From JAVBQG01 sp031549185 (GTDB taxonomy: Bacteria; Synergistota; Synergistia; Synergistales; Synergistaceae): a stretch of 30,538 nucleotides of DNA. The DNA lies in the NCBI GenBank assembly GCA_031549185.1, contig JAVBQG010000062.1:1-30538 (forward strand), written 5' to 3'. Positions 8,782-16,999 of this stretch are shown piece after piece. The notes under the pieces are model-generated. The model worked only from the letters and a program-made list of their open reading frames with translations, had not been told where the DNA came from and searched no databases. Every line of letters begins with the position of its first letter. The first letter of the stretch is position 1. The translations under genes were made by a program, and so were the position numbers.

Positions 8782-10437
8782 TTAATCGTCAAAACAGCCC
8801 CCTCCTATGAACTCGCGCAGGATGGAGAGATTCGGCACGTTTTCGGACGGAATGACGGGGGCGTAATTGAGCATCGAAAGAAGGCGCCGCGCCTCGCCGT
8901 ATGCGGGCGAAGTCTCCGGTATCGCGCGCAGCAGCGGCTCGGCGTAGCCCTTGAGCACGGAAATTTCATACGCGAGCGATGTGTTGAAGAGTACGTTGGC
9001 CCCCTCTTCGTAGGGAAATATATGCTTGTGAGAGCCTTTGATGACGGAGGGCCACATCAAGAGCGTGTTTTCGGGGCTGTAGCCGCGCGTGCGGTGGTCG
9101 CGCACCATGCGTCTCAGCAGGCGGGTGTCGGTCGTTCCGATGCGGTTGTAGGTATCCAGGTTGACGCCGGTGAGCGGCGAGATGAAGACCTTGTACTTCA
9201 TCTCGGCCGGAATTCGCTCCGTCAGCTTTTCATTGAGGCCGTGGATGCCCTCGATGATCAAAATATCTCCGCTGCGAAGGCGCAGCTTGCGCCCCAGTTT
9301 GCGCGTGCCCGTGAGGAAATCGAATCGCGGAAGCTGTACCTCCTCGCCGGCCAGGAGGGCCTCCAAATGTTCGTTGACCAGTTCGAGATCGAGCGCCTCC
9401 AGCGCCTCGAAATCGTAGTTGCCGTTCTCGTCCTTCGGGGTTTGTTCCCGATCGACATAATAATCGTCCAGCGCCACCGCGATCGGATTCTTACCGCTCA
9501 CCTGCAGCTGAATGGCGAGCCGCTTGGATGTCGTCGTCTTGCCGGAGCTGGACGGCCCCGCGAGGCAGACGAGGCGTACGTCTCCCCGGTCGATGATCTC
9601 GCGGGCGATCCGTGAGAGCGCCTCGCTGTGAAAGGCCTCCGAGACGAGTATGAGATCCAGAGACAATCCCTTCGAGACTCGTTCGTGCAGGCTGTCCATC
9701 GTCGAAAGTCCCAGCACGGAGAGCCAGCTCTGATATTCGCGGAAGACATCCATCAATTTGGGGACGATGCCGAGCGGCGGCAGGCTCTCCGGCGCCGTGA
9801 TCGAGGGGAAGCGCAGCAACATGCCCGGCGAATAGGCGTTCAGGTCGAACGTATGAAGCATCGCCGTCGAAGCGGCCAGCGGCCCTCCGAAGTGTCCGTA
9901 GGTACCGGCACAGCGATAGAGCGTAATCGGATCGATGCCCGTCCACTGCAAGAGCCTTGCCTTGCCGGCGTTGCCCTGGCGCTCGAAAATTTTCTTCGCC
10001 TTGTCGAGCGGCAGCACCGCCATCTGAATCGGCATGCCGAGCGCCACCAGGTTCTGCATCTCGGCCTTGATCGCGGCGACCCGCGCTTCGTCCACCGGCG
10101 TTCCGTCCTGAAATTCACAGTAGTAGGCGTCGTTCATGGAATAACGGACGCTGATATCCTTGCCGGCCACCCGTTTGCACGCCAGGACGAGCACGAACAC
10201 CAGCGTTCGCCTGTATATCTCCATCCCCTCGAACGTCGACGTGTCGACGAACTCTACGTCGGCCTCTTCGTCGACAACCCAGCCGAGAGGACGCAGAATG
10301 CGGTTGACGCGCCATGCCATAATGCTGCGTTTATCCGTACAGCCGGCGAGAGAGAGCACTTCATGCCCCATCATTGGCGTTTCGGCGGGAATTTGTTCGA
10401 CCGAATCTCCTTTTGATACGTTGACGTAAAAACCCAT
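8782..10437 (-). CDS. Uridine-kinase-family P-loop nucleoside kinase with an N-terminal TGS/aminoacyl-tRNA-synthetase-like region
   Basis: The 551-residue protein has a P-loop GPSSSGKT (294-301), the uridine kinase/phosphoribulokinase hallmarks LDDYYVDR (323-330) and IEGIHGLNE (395-403), and a C-terminal NRIGTTDTRLLRRMVRDHR stretch. The first about 280 residues resemble the TGS plus second-additional-domain part of threonyl-tRNA synthetases, an arrangement known in a family annotated simply as nucleoside kinase. It probably phosphorylates a nucleoside or related small molecule. The natural substrate is not evident. The reading frame stays open to 11121, but the ATG at 10437 with GGGGAG upstream is clearly the start, because the extension overlaps a divergent gene. 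It is the first gene of the four-gene minus-strand operon, 33 bases before the SNF2 gene. Confidence 0.85.
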   Translation of the reverse strand: MGFYVNVSKGDSVEQIPAETPMMGHEVLSLAGCTDKRSIMAWRVNRILRPLGWVVDEEADVEFVDTSTFEGMEIYRRTLVFVLVLACKRVAGKDISVRYSMNDAYYCEFQDGTPVDEARVAAIKAEMQNLVALGMPIQMAVLPLDKAKKIFERQGNAGKARLLQWTGIDPITLYRCAGTYGHFGGPLAASTAMLHTFDLNAYSPGMLLRFPSITAPESLPPLGIVPKLMDVFREYQSWLSVLGLSTMDSLHERVSKGLSLDLILVSEAFHSEALSRIAREIIDRGDVRLVCLAGPSSSGKTTTSKRLAIQLQVSGKNPIAVALDDYYVDREQTPKDENGNYDFEALEALDLELVNEHLEALLAGEEVQLPRFDFLTGTRKLGRKLRLRSGDILIIEGIHGLNEKLTERIPAEMKYKVFISPLTGVNLDTYNRIGTTDTRLLRRMVRDHRTRGYSPENTLLMWPSVIKGSHKHIFPYEEGANVLFNTSLAYEISVLKGYAEPLLRAIPETSPAYGEARRLLSMLNYAPVIPSENVPNLSILREFIGGGCFDD

Positions 10438-10508
10438 CTCGGTCTCCCCTTCGTGGAAGAGTGCAGTGCTTGAAATTGCATCGAAATAAAGCGTAGTTGG
10501 CCCGATTA

Positions 10509-10527
10509 TGCTATAGTGAAGACTATA
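10509..10527. promoter_or_regulatory. Extended -10 promoter overlapping a short palindrome in the divergent gap
   Basis: The 204-base gap between the nucleoside kinase and alkaline phosphatase genes is AT-rich and contains TGCTATAGT (10509-10517), an extended -10 on the plus strand. TATAGT (10512-10517) and ACTATA (10522-10527) form an inverted repeat with a 4-base spacer. A plus-strand TATAAT follows at 10524-10529. The palindrome could be a binding site affecting both directions. No strong -35 is visible, so the assignment is tentative. Confidence 0.4.
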
Positions 10528-10641
10528 ATAGTTAATTTTAGCAGCTGTTGAACATTCGTCAAATACAAATTTTTCCCTTGCCTTGTGTACAATAAAAATA
10601 AGAGAATACCGTTGATATTCGGAAAGAACAAGGAGAACTAT

Positions 10642-12045
10642 ATGACTAAGATCGTCAAAACCAAATTGCCTTTTCTGATTGTATCCACATTTTTCCTTTT
10701 TAGCATTGTATTTCCAGCGGATGCCGCCGCGAAATACGTCTTTCTGTTCATCGGCGATGGCATGGGTGCGATGCAGAGAAACGCGGCGGAAATGTATCTC
10801 GCCGGATGGAGAAACGCGAAAGGGGACGAGTCGGAGCGGACGACTCAGCTCGTCATGAACTCGCTGCCCGTGCAGGGTTTTATCCGCACGAACTCGCTCG
10901 ACGGCGTCACGGATTCGGCCGCGGCGGGAACGGCGCTCGCCACCGGGCAGAAGACGAAGAATTCCACGATCGCGATGGACGCCACGAAGGCGAAAGACCT
11001 GGATTCGATCGCGACCATCGCGAAGAAAAACGGAATGAGGGTCGGCATCGTAACGTCGGCGTTTCTGCAGGACGCCACGCCAGCTGCTTTTTACGGGCAT
11101 GCGCCCAGCCGGTCTCAACACTACTCCATCGGCCTGCAGCTTGTCGGAAGCGGCTTCGATTACTTCGCCGGCGGCGGCTTCCGAAATCCGACGGACAAGG
11201 ATAAGAGCCGGCGAAGCTTGCTCGACCTCGCGAGGGAAAAAGGATACCGAACGGCGGGCACGGAAGTGGAGCTCTCGTCACTGAAACCCGGATTCGAGGC
11301 GATTGCAATCAGCTCGAAACTGCGCGCCGGCTCGATGCCGTTCGCGATCGACCGGAACCCGGCGGACATCGCCCTCGCCGATTTCGTCGCGAAGGGGGTG
11401 GAGTTGCTCGATAACGATCGAGGATTCTTCATGATGGTCGAGGGGGGCAACATCGACATCGCCTGTCACGCCAACGACGCGGCCTCGGCCATTCACGAGA
11501 CGATCGCCTTCGACGGCGCGCTCGGCGTGGCGATGAAGTTCTACAAATCCCGTCCCGGGGAAACGCTCATCGTCGTCACGGCCGATCACGAGACGGGCGG
11601 AATGAATGTCTCCGCACAGCCCGGCGAATACAAAAAATTCTACGCCCTCCTGTCCGCGCAGCGGGGATCGTACGCCGCCTTCGAACGCACCGTGTCGCCG
11701 GGGAAGGCGACGTTCGACCAGCTCTTCGCGAGTGCGCGAAAATTTTTCGGCGACGGCCTCATCGCCACGGACGCGTTGCGCGACGGATATCGTTCGAGCA
11801 TGATCGCCCCGGGCAAACGCCCGACGAAGGAGAGCGCGTATAAACGCCTTTACGGCCCGTACGACCCGTTCACCATGGCGTGCGTCAGAGAGACGGACGC
11901 CCGGGCCGGGATCTCTTGGACCAGTTTCTATCACTCCGGAAAGGCGGTGCCGCTCTCGGCGATCGGCGTCGGCGCGGAACAATTCTCGGGGGAGTACGAG
12001 AATACCGACGTATTTCATAAACTGCGCCGCGCAATGGAGATGTGA
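10642..12045 (+). CDS. Exported alkaline phosphatase
   Basis: This is a 467-residue phosphomonoesterase of the PhoA superfamily. Residues 1 to about 29 form a signal peptide: basic start MTKIVKTK, hydrophobic core, then FPADAAA. The mature part shows the metal and catalytic signature: FLFIGDGMG with a zinc-ligand Asp, TDSAAAGTA with the phosphorylated Ser (about 92), VEGGNIDIACH with Glu, Asp and His ligands, VTADHETGG, and a C-terminal FYHSGK before GVGAEQFSG. All expected ligand motifs appear intact, so it should be active outside the cytoplasmic membrane. I chose the ATG at 10642 because AAGGAG lies 7 bases before it. A GTG at 10585 would bury the signal peptide. No Pho box is evident upstream. 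It stands alone between a divergent gene and a separate promoter. Confidence 0.93.
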   Translation: MTKIVKTKLPFLIVSTFFLFSIVFPADAAAKYVFLFIGDGMGAMQRNAAEMYLAGWRNAKGDESERTTQLVMNSLPVQGFIRTNSLDGVTDSAAAGTALATGQKTKNSTIAMDATKAKDLDSIATIAKKNGMRVGIVTSAFLQDATPAAFYGHAPSRSQHYSIGLQLVGSGFDYFAGGGFRNPTDKDKSRRSLLDLAREKGYRTAGTEVELSSLKPGFEAIAISSKLRAGSMPFAIDRNPADIALADFVAKGVELLDNDRGFFMMVEGGNIDIACHANDAASAIHETIAFDGALGVAMKFYKSRPGETLIVVTADHETGGMNVSAQPGEYKKFYALLSAQRGSYAAFERTVSPGKATFDQLFASARKFFGDGLIATDALRDGYRSSMIAPGKRPTKESAYKRLYGPYDPFTMACVRETDARAGISWTSFYHSGKAVPLSAIGVGAEQFSGEYENTDVFHKLRRAMEM

Positions 12046-12194
12046 GAACCGGGAGGGCTTCTGACCCCTGCCCTTCAGGCTCTTATCGATAAATCAACTT
12101 TCCCTTCGCTGCGGAAATTGCCGAATTTACAAAAGACCGCCGAAAAACGATCCGCCATGAGCAGAATTCCACTGGTACACGAAGTATTTCAGGG

Positions 12195-12200
12195 TATAAT
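12195..12200 (+). promoter_or_regulatory. Candidate -10 box for the propeller-arnC-arnD operon
   Basis: A perfect TATAAT lies 60 bases before the start codon, with CTGGTA (3 of 6 matches) 17 bases upstream as a weak -35. The gap 12046-12259 otherwise holds only a short inverted repeat (AGGGC/GCCCT, 12054-12074) after the phosphatase stop. That repeat has no T run, so it is not called a terminator. Confidence 0.55.
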
Positions 12201-12259
12201 CTCCTCTTAAGTCATCGCGCGACTCGCCCTAAAAAAGAATAAAGACGGAGGAGATCAAC

Positions 12260-13426
12260 ATGAAAATCGCAGGCAAAACCGCACGCTCCATGTTCACGTT
12301 TTTTCTCATCATGACCGTAACCATCCTGACACTGAGCGCAACGAGCATTGCGGGGGCGGCGACGAAACCTGCCCCGGCTCCGAAAGCGGCAGAGGAATGG
12401 CCGATGTTCCGCGCCAACCAGTACCGCACGGGCAACGCCGCCAGCACAGCGCCGGGAGCGGGAGAGATTCAGGGGCAGGTCGCGTGGCAGGCGGGCATGC
12501 CGGGCAACATCCAGTCCTCCCCCGCGCTGCTCGGCGACAGGATCTTCTTCGGCTGCAACGACGGCAACCTCTACGCGGTGAGGGCGGCGGACGGCAGCGT
12601 CCTCTGGAAGTACCCGACCGAGAACTGGGTCGCGTCATCCCCCGCCGTCGGCGACGGGCTGGTGGTGTTCGGCAGCTACGACAGCAGAATTTACGCGGTC
12701 GACCCACAGACGGGCAAGTTGAAGTGGAAGTTCACCACGCACAACAACGTCGCTTCTTCGCCCGCGATCGCAAACGGCATGGTCTTCTTCGGAGGTGTGG
12801 ACGGCAACGTCTATGGAGTCGACGCGAAGACAGGCTGGCAGAAGTGGAGTTACAAGGCCGGCCGCGAGGTCTACGGCTCGCCCTCCGTTACGGACGGCGT
12901 CGTCTACATCGGCAACCACGACGGTAAGCTGATGGCGCTCGACGCCAAGACGGGTGCGCTGAAGTGGCGCGCCATCGCTGGCGGCCCGATCACGACAGGC
13001 CCGGCTATCGCCGACGGCCTCGTCTACTTCGGGAGCTGGGACGGATATCTCTACTGCGCGCGCATCAAGCATCAAGCGGTGATCTGGAAGTATCAGTCCG
13101 GCGGATCGATTGAATCATCCCCGCTCGTGGCGAACGGCAAGGTCTATTTCGGCAACCTCAAGGGCACGATGACCGCGCTCGACGCCAAGACGGGCAACGC
13201 CCTCTGGAAGACCGAGACGGGGCAGACGATCACCTCCGCGCCCTCCATTCGCGGCAACCGGATCTTCTTCGGCAACAACGCGAACGATATCTACGCACTC
13301 GACGCGAACACGGGCGCCGTCGCGTGGCAGCTGCACACGAACGGCTTCGTCACCACGGCCCCCGCTGTGGGGGCGGGCGCGATCTACGTCACGGGCATGG
13401 ATAGTGTTATCCGCTGCATCCGATAA
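12260..13426 (+). CDS. Exported PQQ-type beta-propeller repeat protein (BamB-like fold)
   Basis: A protein of 388 residues has an N-terminal signal sequence (about 1-34, ending SIAGAA) and a short proline/alanine linker. After these come eight consecutive repeats of 40 residues. The consensus of each repeat is W(K/Q)...(A/S)SPA(V/I)..G.(V/I)(Y/F)FG..DG.(L/I)YA(V/L)D..TG, typical of PQQ_2 and BamB-like propellers. Eight repeats suggest a closed eight-bladed ring. There is no lipobox cysteine after the signal, unlike BamB lipoproteins. Known relatives act as envelope assembly scaffolds or as quinoprotein dehydrogenases. I see no dehydrogenase residues beyond the repeats, so a scaffold or binding role is more likely. 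The SD GGAGGAG is strong. The stop lies 5 bases before arnC, which implies co-transcription. Confidence 0.88.
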   Translation: MKIAGKTARSMFTFFLIMTVTILTLSATSIAGAATKPAPAPKAAEEWPMFRANQYRTGNAASTAPGAGEIQGQVAWQAGMPGNIQSSPALLGDRIFFGCNDGNLYAVRAADGSVLWKYPTENWVASSPAVGDGLVVFGSYDSRIYAVDPQTGKLKWKFTTHNNVASSPAIANGMVFFGGVDGNVYGVDAKTGWQKWSYKAGREVYGSPSVTDGVVYIGNHDGKLMALDAKTGALKWRAIAGGPITTGPAIADGLVYFGSWDGYLYCARIKHQAVIWKYQSGGSIESSPLVANGKVYFGNLKGTMTALDAKTGNALWKTETGQTITSAPSIRGNRIFFGNNANDIYALDANTGAVAWQLHTNGFVTTAPAVGAGAIYVTGMDSVIRCIR

Positions 13427-13431
13427 CGCCG

Positions 13432-14439
13432 ATGAGGGGAGTATCCGTCGTCATACCCGTCTATAACGAGGAAGAGGTTCTGCCTCACTTGGCGGAGCGC
13501 ATCATACCCGTTATGGAGGGATTTTCCGGCGAAGGACGCCCCTGGGAGATACTCTTCGTGAACGACGGCAGCAGGGACGGAAGTTTCGCCCTGCTGCATC
13601 GTTTGTGCGAGGAACACCCCGCACGGGTGAAGCTGGTCGACCTGAACGGCAACTTCGGACAGCACATGGCGATCATCGCCGGCTTCGAATCGGCATCCAT
13701 GGATTACATCGTCACCATCGACGCCGATATGCAGACGCCCCCCGAGGAGATACCCAAACTCGTCAAAGCGATGGACGACGGACACGACGTCGTCGGAACC
13801 TACCGCGAAAACAGGCAGGACCCCGCCTTTCGCAAAATCGCGTCCAGAATCGTCAACCGCATCACAAACAGGATGAGCGGACTCAGGCTGCGCGACTACG
13901 GTTGCATGTTGCGCGGCTATTCGCATGGGGTCGTGCGGATTATCATCGACAGCGAGGAGACGACCACGTTCATCCCCGCCCTGGCCCAAAAGTTCGCCAC
14001 CAACCCCGTCGAGATACCGGTGGCGCACAACGAACGGGAATACGGCACCTCGAAGTACAGCCTCTTCAAGCTCATACGGCTCAACTTCGACCTCATGACG
14101 AGCTTCTCTCTCGCGCCGCTGCAGGTGATGACCATGACGGGTATGGCCCTCTCCGTCGCGAGCGTGCTCTTTTTCGTCTTCCTGATCGTGCGGCGCTTCA
14201 TCGTCGGCTCGGAGGCGGAGGGCGTCTTCACCCTCATGGCGATCCAGTTCTGCCTCACCGGCATCACGATGCTCTCCGTGGGACTCTCCGGCGAGTACAT
14301 CGGCCGCATTTACGCGGAGGTCCGCAAGCGCCCGCGATTTATCGTCAGGCGCGTGTTCGACGGGAAAACCGAGCCTGGCACGGACTCCGCCGGAATTTAC
14401 GAAGAAATATACCGGGAAACGGAAGAGAAGGGCAAGTGA
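13432..14439 (+). CDS. arnC: Undecaprenyl-phosphate 4-deoxy-4-formamido-L-arabinose transferase-like glycosyltransferase (ArnC family)
   Basis: This 335-residue membrane-anchored GT2 enzyme is expected to load a sugar onto undecaprenyl phosphate at the cytoplasmic face. It shows SVVIPVYNEE at the N-terminus, FVNDGSRDGS, the metal-binding DAD (97-99) followed by MQTPPEE, LRDYGCMLR (153-161), EREYGTSKYS (201-210) and two C-terminal membrane helices (about 231-255 and 265-288) ending GEYIGRIYAEVRKRPRF. These blocks match the ArnC subgroup more specifically than generic dolichyl-phosphate-mannose-synthase-like enzymes. No clear SD precedes the ATG, so translation is probably coupled to the propeller gene 5 bases upstream. 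Its stop overlaps the arnD start by 4 bases. The nucleotide-sugar donor is inferred from arnD rather than shown. Confidence 0.9.
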   Translation: MRGVSVVIPVYNEEEVLPHLAERIIPVMEGFSGEGRPWEILFVNDGSRDGSFALLHRLCEEHPARVKLVDLNGNFGQHMAIIAGFESASMDYIVTIDADMQTPPEEIPKLVKAMDDGHDVVGTYRENRQDPAFRKIASRIVNRITNRMSGLRLRDYGCMLRGYSHGVVRIIIDSEETTTFIPALAQKFATNPVEIPVAHNEREYGTSKYSLFKLIRLNFDLMTSFSLAPLQVMTMTGMALSVASVLFFVFLIVRRFIVGSEAEGVFTLMAIQFCLTGITMLSVGLSGEYIGRIYAEVRKRPRFIVRRVFDGKTEPGTDSAGIYEEIYRETEEKGK

Positions 14440-15335
14440 TTACGAAAACGCTCGCGCTGAAGCTGGACGTCGACACATTGAAAGGTTATCTGGAGGGCGT
14501 TCCGCGTCTGCTCGACCTTTTCCAGAAAAAAAACATTCCCGCGTCGATCTTTTTCTCCATGGGGCCGGACAACTCCGGAAAGGCCATTCGAAGGGTCTTC
14601 CGCAAGGGCTTCATATCCAAGATGATGCGCACGAAGGCCCCCACAACCTACGGCTTCAAGACGCTGCTCTACGGTACGCTGCTGCCTGCTCCCCTGATCG
14701 TCAGCAAGAACCCCGGGATCCTCGCGCGCGCAGCCGAAGACCACGACTGCGGCGTCCACGCCTGGGACCACGTGCTGATCCAGGACGGGGTGGGAAACAT
14801 GACGCGCGATAAAATCAGAGAGGAGTATCGAAAGGCGTTCGATCTCTTCGAAAAGACGACCGGCAGATGCGCCCGCTCGATGGCGGCGCCCGGCTGGCAG
14901 GCGACGGGCGACAGCTTCGCGGTCGAGGACGAACTTGAGCTCGACTACGCCAGCGACTGCCGGGGCACGACGCCCTTCTATCCCGAAATCCGCTCCACCG
15001 TCTATAAAACGCTGCAGATTCCGACCACTTTGCCCACGATGGACGAGATCTACGGCGGCCCGGGAGACACCTCTATCGCCGATCTCTGGCTCTCCGAAAT
15101 GCGCCGGGAGACGGAAGTGCTCACGATCCATGCCGAGATGGAGGGGGGACGTCAGGTCGGTCCGTTCGAAGAATTTCTCGATCGGGCGACCTGTAGCGGC
15201 ATACGGTTCACTACACTCCGCGAGATCGCGAACGAGACGCGCGAGGTCGCACGCGTCTGTGAAATCGAGCTTGCCTGCGTCCGAGGGAGGGCCGGCACTC
15301 TGATCAGGCAGGTGCCCCGGGAAACCCCCGCGTAG
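14436..15335 (+). CDS. arnD: 4-deoxy-4-formamido-L-arabinose-phosphoundecaprenol deformylase (ArnD family)
   Basis: This 299-residue NodB-fold deacetylase should remove the formyl group from the undecaprenyl-linked sugar made by ArnC, giving Ara4N-lipid for transfer to lipid A. It has LKLDVDT with the catalytic or metal Asp (11 and 13), GVPRLLDLF, ASIFFSMGPDN, HAWDH (108-112), the conserved SDCRG (173-177) and TIHAEMEG (230-237), a block order characteristic of ArnD rather than generic polysaccharide deacetylases. The GTG start overlaps the arnC stop (GTGA), with AGAAGG just upstream. Its stop lies 63 bases from the convergent serine dehydratase stop. No arnA, arnB, arnT or flippase gene lies in the window. 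Confidence 0.9.
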   Translation: MITKTLALKLDVDTLKGYLEGVPRLLDLFQKKNIPASIFFSMGPDNSGKAIRRVFRKGFISKMMRTKAPTTYGFKTLLYGTLLPAPLIVSKNPGILARAAEDHDCGVHAWDHVLIQDGVGNMTRDKIREEYRKAFDLFEKTTGRCARSMAAPGWQATGDSFAVEDELELDYASDCRGTTPFYPEIRSTVYKTLQIPTTLPTMDEIYGGPGDTSIADLWLSEMRRETEVLTIHAEMEGGRQVGPFEEFLDRATCSGIRFTTLREIANETREVARVCEIELACVRGRAGTLIRQVPRETPA

Positions 15336-15398
15336 CTGCGTGCGGACAGACGCTCCCTACACCTCCAGCTTCTTACCGATGTACCACTTGTTGTGACA

Positions 15399-16934
15399 TC
15401 ATCGCAATCTCCTCATCGCCATCGCCGACGGACAGATCGAGAGGCCGCCCAGCGCCGTGCAGCGCAGTTCGGCGGGGAGCATCTTGCCGACCTCGTAGAC
15501 GGCGTCTATCGCCTCGTCGAGCGGGATGTCGTTCTCGTAGCCGCCGAGGATCAGGTCTGCGTTGACGAACGCGCCGGCGGCCGCCGAGGCGTTGCGCGTG
15601 TGGCAGGGGATCTCCACCATGCCCTGCACGGGGTCGCAGATCGAGCCCATCGTGTTCTGGAAGGAGATCGACGCGGCGTCGAGCGCCTCGCGCACCGTGG
15701 CCCCCGCGGCCTCCGCGCAAGCGGCGGACGCCATCGCGCCACCGGCGCCGATCTCGACCTGGCAGCCCGCGACCTCCGCCGCGAAGGTCGCGCGGGTGTC
15801 GAGGATCACGCCGATGCCGCCTGCGGCGAACAGGGCGAGGCAGGTTCCCTCGCGGGAGAGGTTCAACTCCTCCTCCAGCGTGATGATCGCGCCGGGCAAA
15901 GCGCCCGCAGAACCGCCCGTCGGCGCGGCGCAGACGACGTCCATCGCGCCGTTCGCGTGCATCAGGGCCATCGCCCTCACTGCGGCTCTCGTGTGAAGGC
16001 CGAAGAAGGGCAGCTTCCCGCCCTGTCCCTTCTCGAAGATCTTCTGCGCCGTCGGGCGCAGCAACTGCATCGAGGTGGCGAGTTCCCCCGCGAGCGCCCG
16101 CTCGCAGGCGGACTTCATGATGCCGTAGCGGCGCCACATCTCCGCCATCGCCTCGTCGCGCGAGAGGCCCAGCAGCGCGCACTCGTAGTCGAGCGTCGCC
16201 TCGCCAATGCCGATCTTTCTCTCGTTCGCATAGGCCTCCAGCTCCGCGGCACTCCCCCAGATCGGCGCTCCCTTTACGGGAAAGAAGATCGGGCGCACGA
16301 CGCGGGGACGCAGGTTCCTTTTCACCAACTGCGAGACGAGGTCGTCCGGCAGTTTTTCCGTCCCCTGGAGGGCGAGTAGCGCGCGGCCCCTCGACTCGGA
16401 GAGGGAGACCTGTCCGAACGGTTCGAGCAGATCGCGGATCGCGGCACTCTCCTCAGGGGGACATTCGAGCAGCGCGACCCACGAATCGCCCCTGATATCG
16501 ACGCGAAAGCCGTCGACCTGCGTGACGATCACCGATCCCCCGCCGATGGAGCTGGCGACGACTGCCGTCTCCGCTCCTTCCGTGCCCCGAAGTGTCAAAC
16601 GCGTCCAGTTCGGGTGATCCGCCTCGTCGTAGCGCTCGACGGAGAAATCGACCTTCGTGCCCGCTTTTCCCGCGGCCGCGACCGCGTCATGAAAGAGGTC
16701 GTCGAGAAGATCCCAGTCCATCAGGCCCGTGGCAAAGGCCTTGTCGCTGCCCTGCGCCAGATAGCACTTTCCGTAGGAGCCCCGTTCGTCGAAGACAATC
16801 TCGACCCGCTCGGGCCTCTCTCCCAGAATATCCCGCGCGAGCCGCCCGATGTGATACGACGCCCCGGTGTGGGAACTCGACGGCCCTCTCATGACGGGGC
16901 CCAGCACGCTGTTGAAAACGCTGACCTGTTTCAT
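15399..16934 (-). CDS. sdaA: L-serine dehydratase (iron-sulfur L-serine ammonia-lyase), single-chain beta-alpha fusion
   Basis: This 511-residue cytosolic enzyme deaminates L-serine to pyruvate and ammonia with a [4Fe-4S] cluster. The beta domain comes first (VFNSVLGPVMRGPSSSHTGA at residues 6-25), then an ACT-like regulatory stretch (about 145-205), then the alpha domain with CAAPTGGSAGALPG. Cys391, Cys433 and Cys444 have the 42- and 11-residue spacing of the cluster ligands known in Legionella serine dehydratase. A further Cys501 near the C-terminus could be the mobile tail ligand. GGGAGG lies well placed before the ATG. It is divergent from an EamA-type transporter, sharing a 19-bp palindrome in the gap. 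Confidence 0.95.
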   Translation of the reverse strand: MKQVSVFNSVLGPVMRGPSSSHTGASYHIGRLARDILGERPERVEIVFDERGSYGKCYLAQGSDKAFATGLMDWDLLDDLFHDAVAAAGKAGTKVDFSVERYDEADHPNWTRLTLRGTEGAETAVVASSIGGGSVIVTQVDGFRVDIRGDSWVALLECPPEESAAIRDLLEPFGQVSLSESRGRALLALQGTEKLPDDLVSQLVKRNLRPRVVRPIFFPVKGAPIWGSAAELEAYANERKIGIGEATLDYECALLGLSRDEAMAEMWRRYGIMKSACERALAGELATSMQLLRPTAQKIFEKGQGGKLPFFGLHTRAAVRAMALMHANGAMDVVCAAPTGGSAGALPGAIITLEEELNLSREGTCLALFAAGGIGVILDTRATFAAEVAGCQVEIGAGGAMASAACAEAAGATVREALDAASISFQNTMGSICDPVQGMVEIPCHTRNASAAAGAFVNADLILGGYENDIPLDEAIDAVYEVGKMLPAELRCTALGGLSICPSAMAMRRLR

Positions 16935-16963
16935 TGCCTTTCCTCCCTGAAATAATCTATAAT
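16934..16963 (+). promoter_or_regulatory. Sigma70-type promoter for the EamA transporter
   Basis: TTGCCT (16934-16939) is separated by 18 bases from a perfect TATAAT (16958-16963). It would start transcription about 16970, some 47 bases before the transporter start, placing the palindrome at 16981-16999 in the leader. It overlaps the 5' end of the divergent serine dehydratase gene. Confidence 0.5.
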
Positions 16964-16980
16964 GGCGGTTCGAGCTTGGA

Positions 16981-16999
16981 GGCCTTTATTATAAAGGCC
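16981..16999. promoter_or_regulatory. Perfect 19-bp palindrome between divergent genes, probable operator
   Basis: GGCCTTTATTATAAAGGCC reads the same on both strands around a central T. On the minus strand it contains TATAAT (16988-16993), a plausible -10 of the serine dehydratase gene. On the plus strand it falls in the transporter leader. The position would let one bound dimer affect both genes. Confidence 0.55.

Noticed and set aside
10438..11121. N-terminal extension of the nucleoside kinase frame by 228 codons
   Set aside because: It overlaps the alkaline phosphatase gene and its signal peptide, has no SD, and the ATG at 10437 has a good SD and fits the family start.
13605..14435. Plus-strand open frame preceding arnD in its own frame
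   Set aside because: It lies within arnC in a different frame. The ArnD homology begins at the GTG at 14436.
15360..15398. Thirteen sense codons in frame after the serine dehydratase TGA, ending in TAG (possible stop readthrough or selenocysteine)
   Set aside because: The serine dehydratase already ends at the normal point for the family. A 13-codon open stretch is expected by chance and no selenocysteine element is recognisable.
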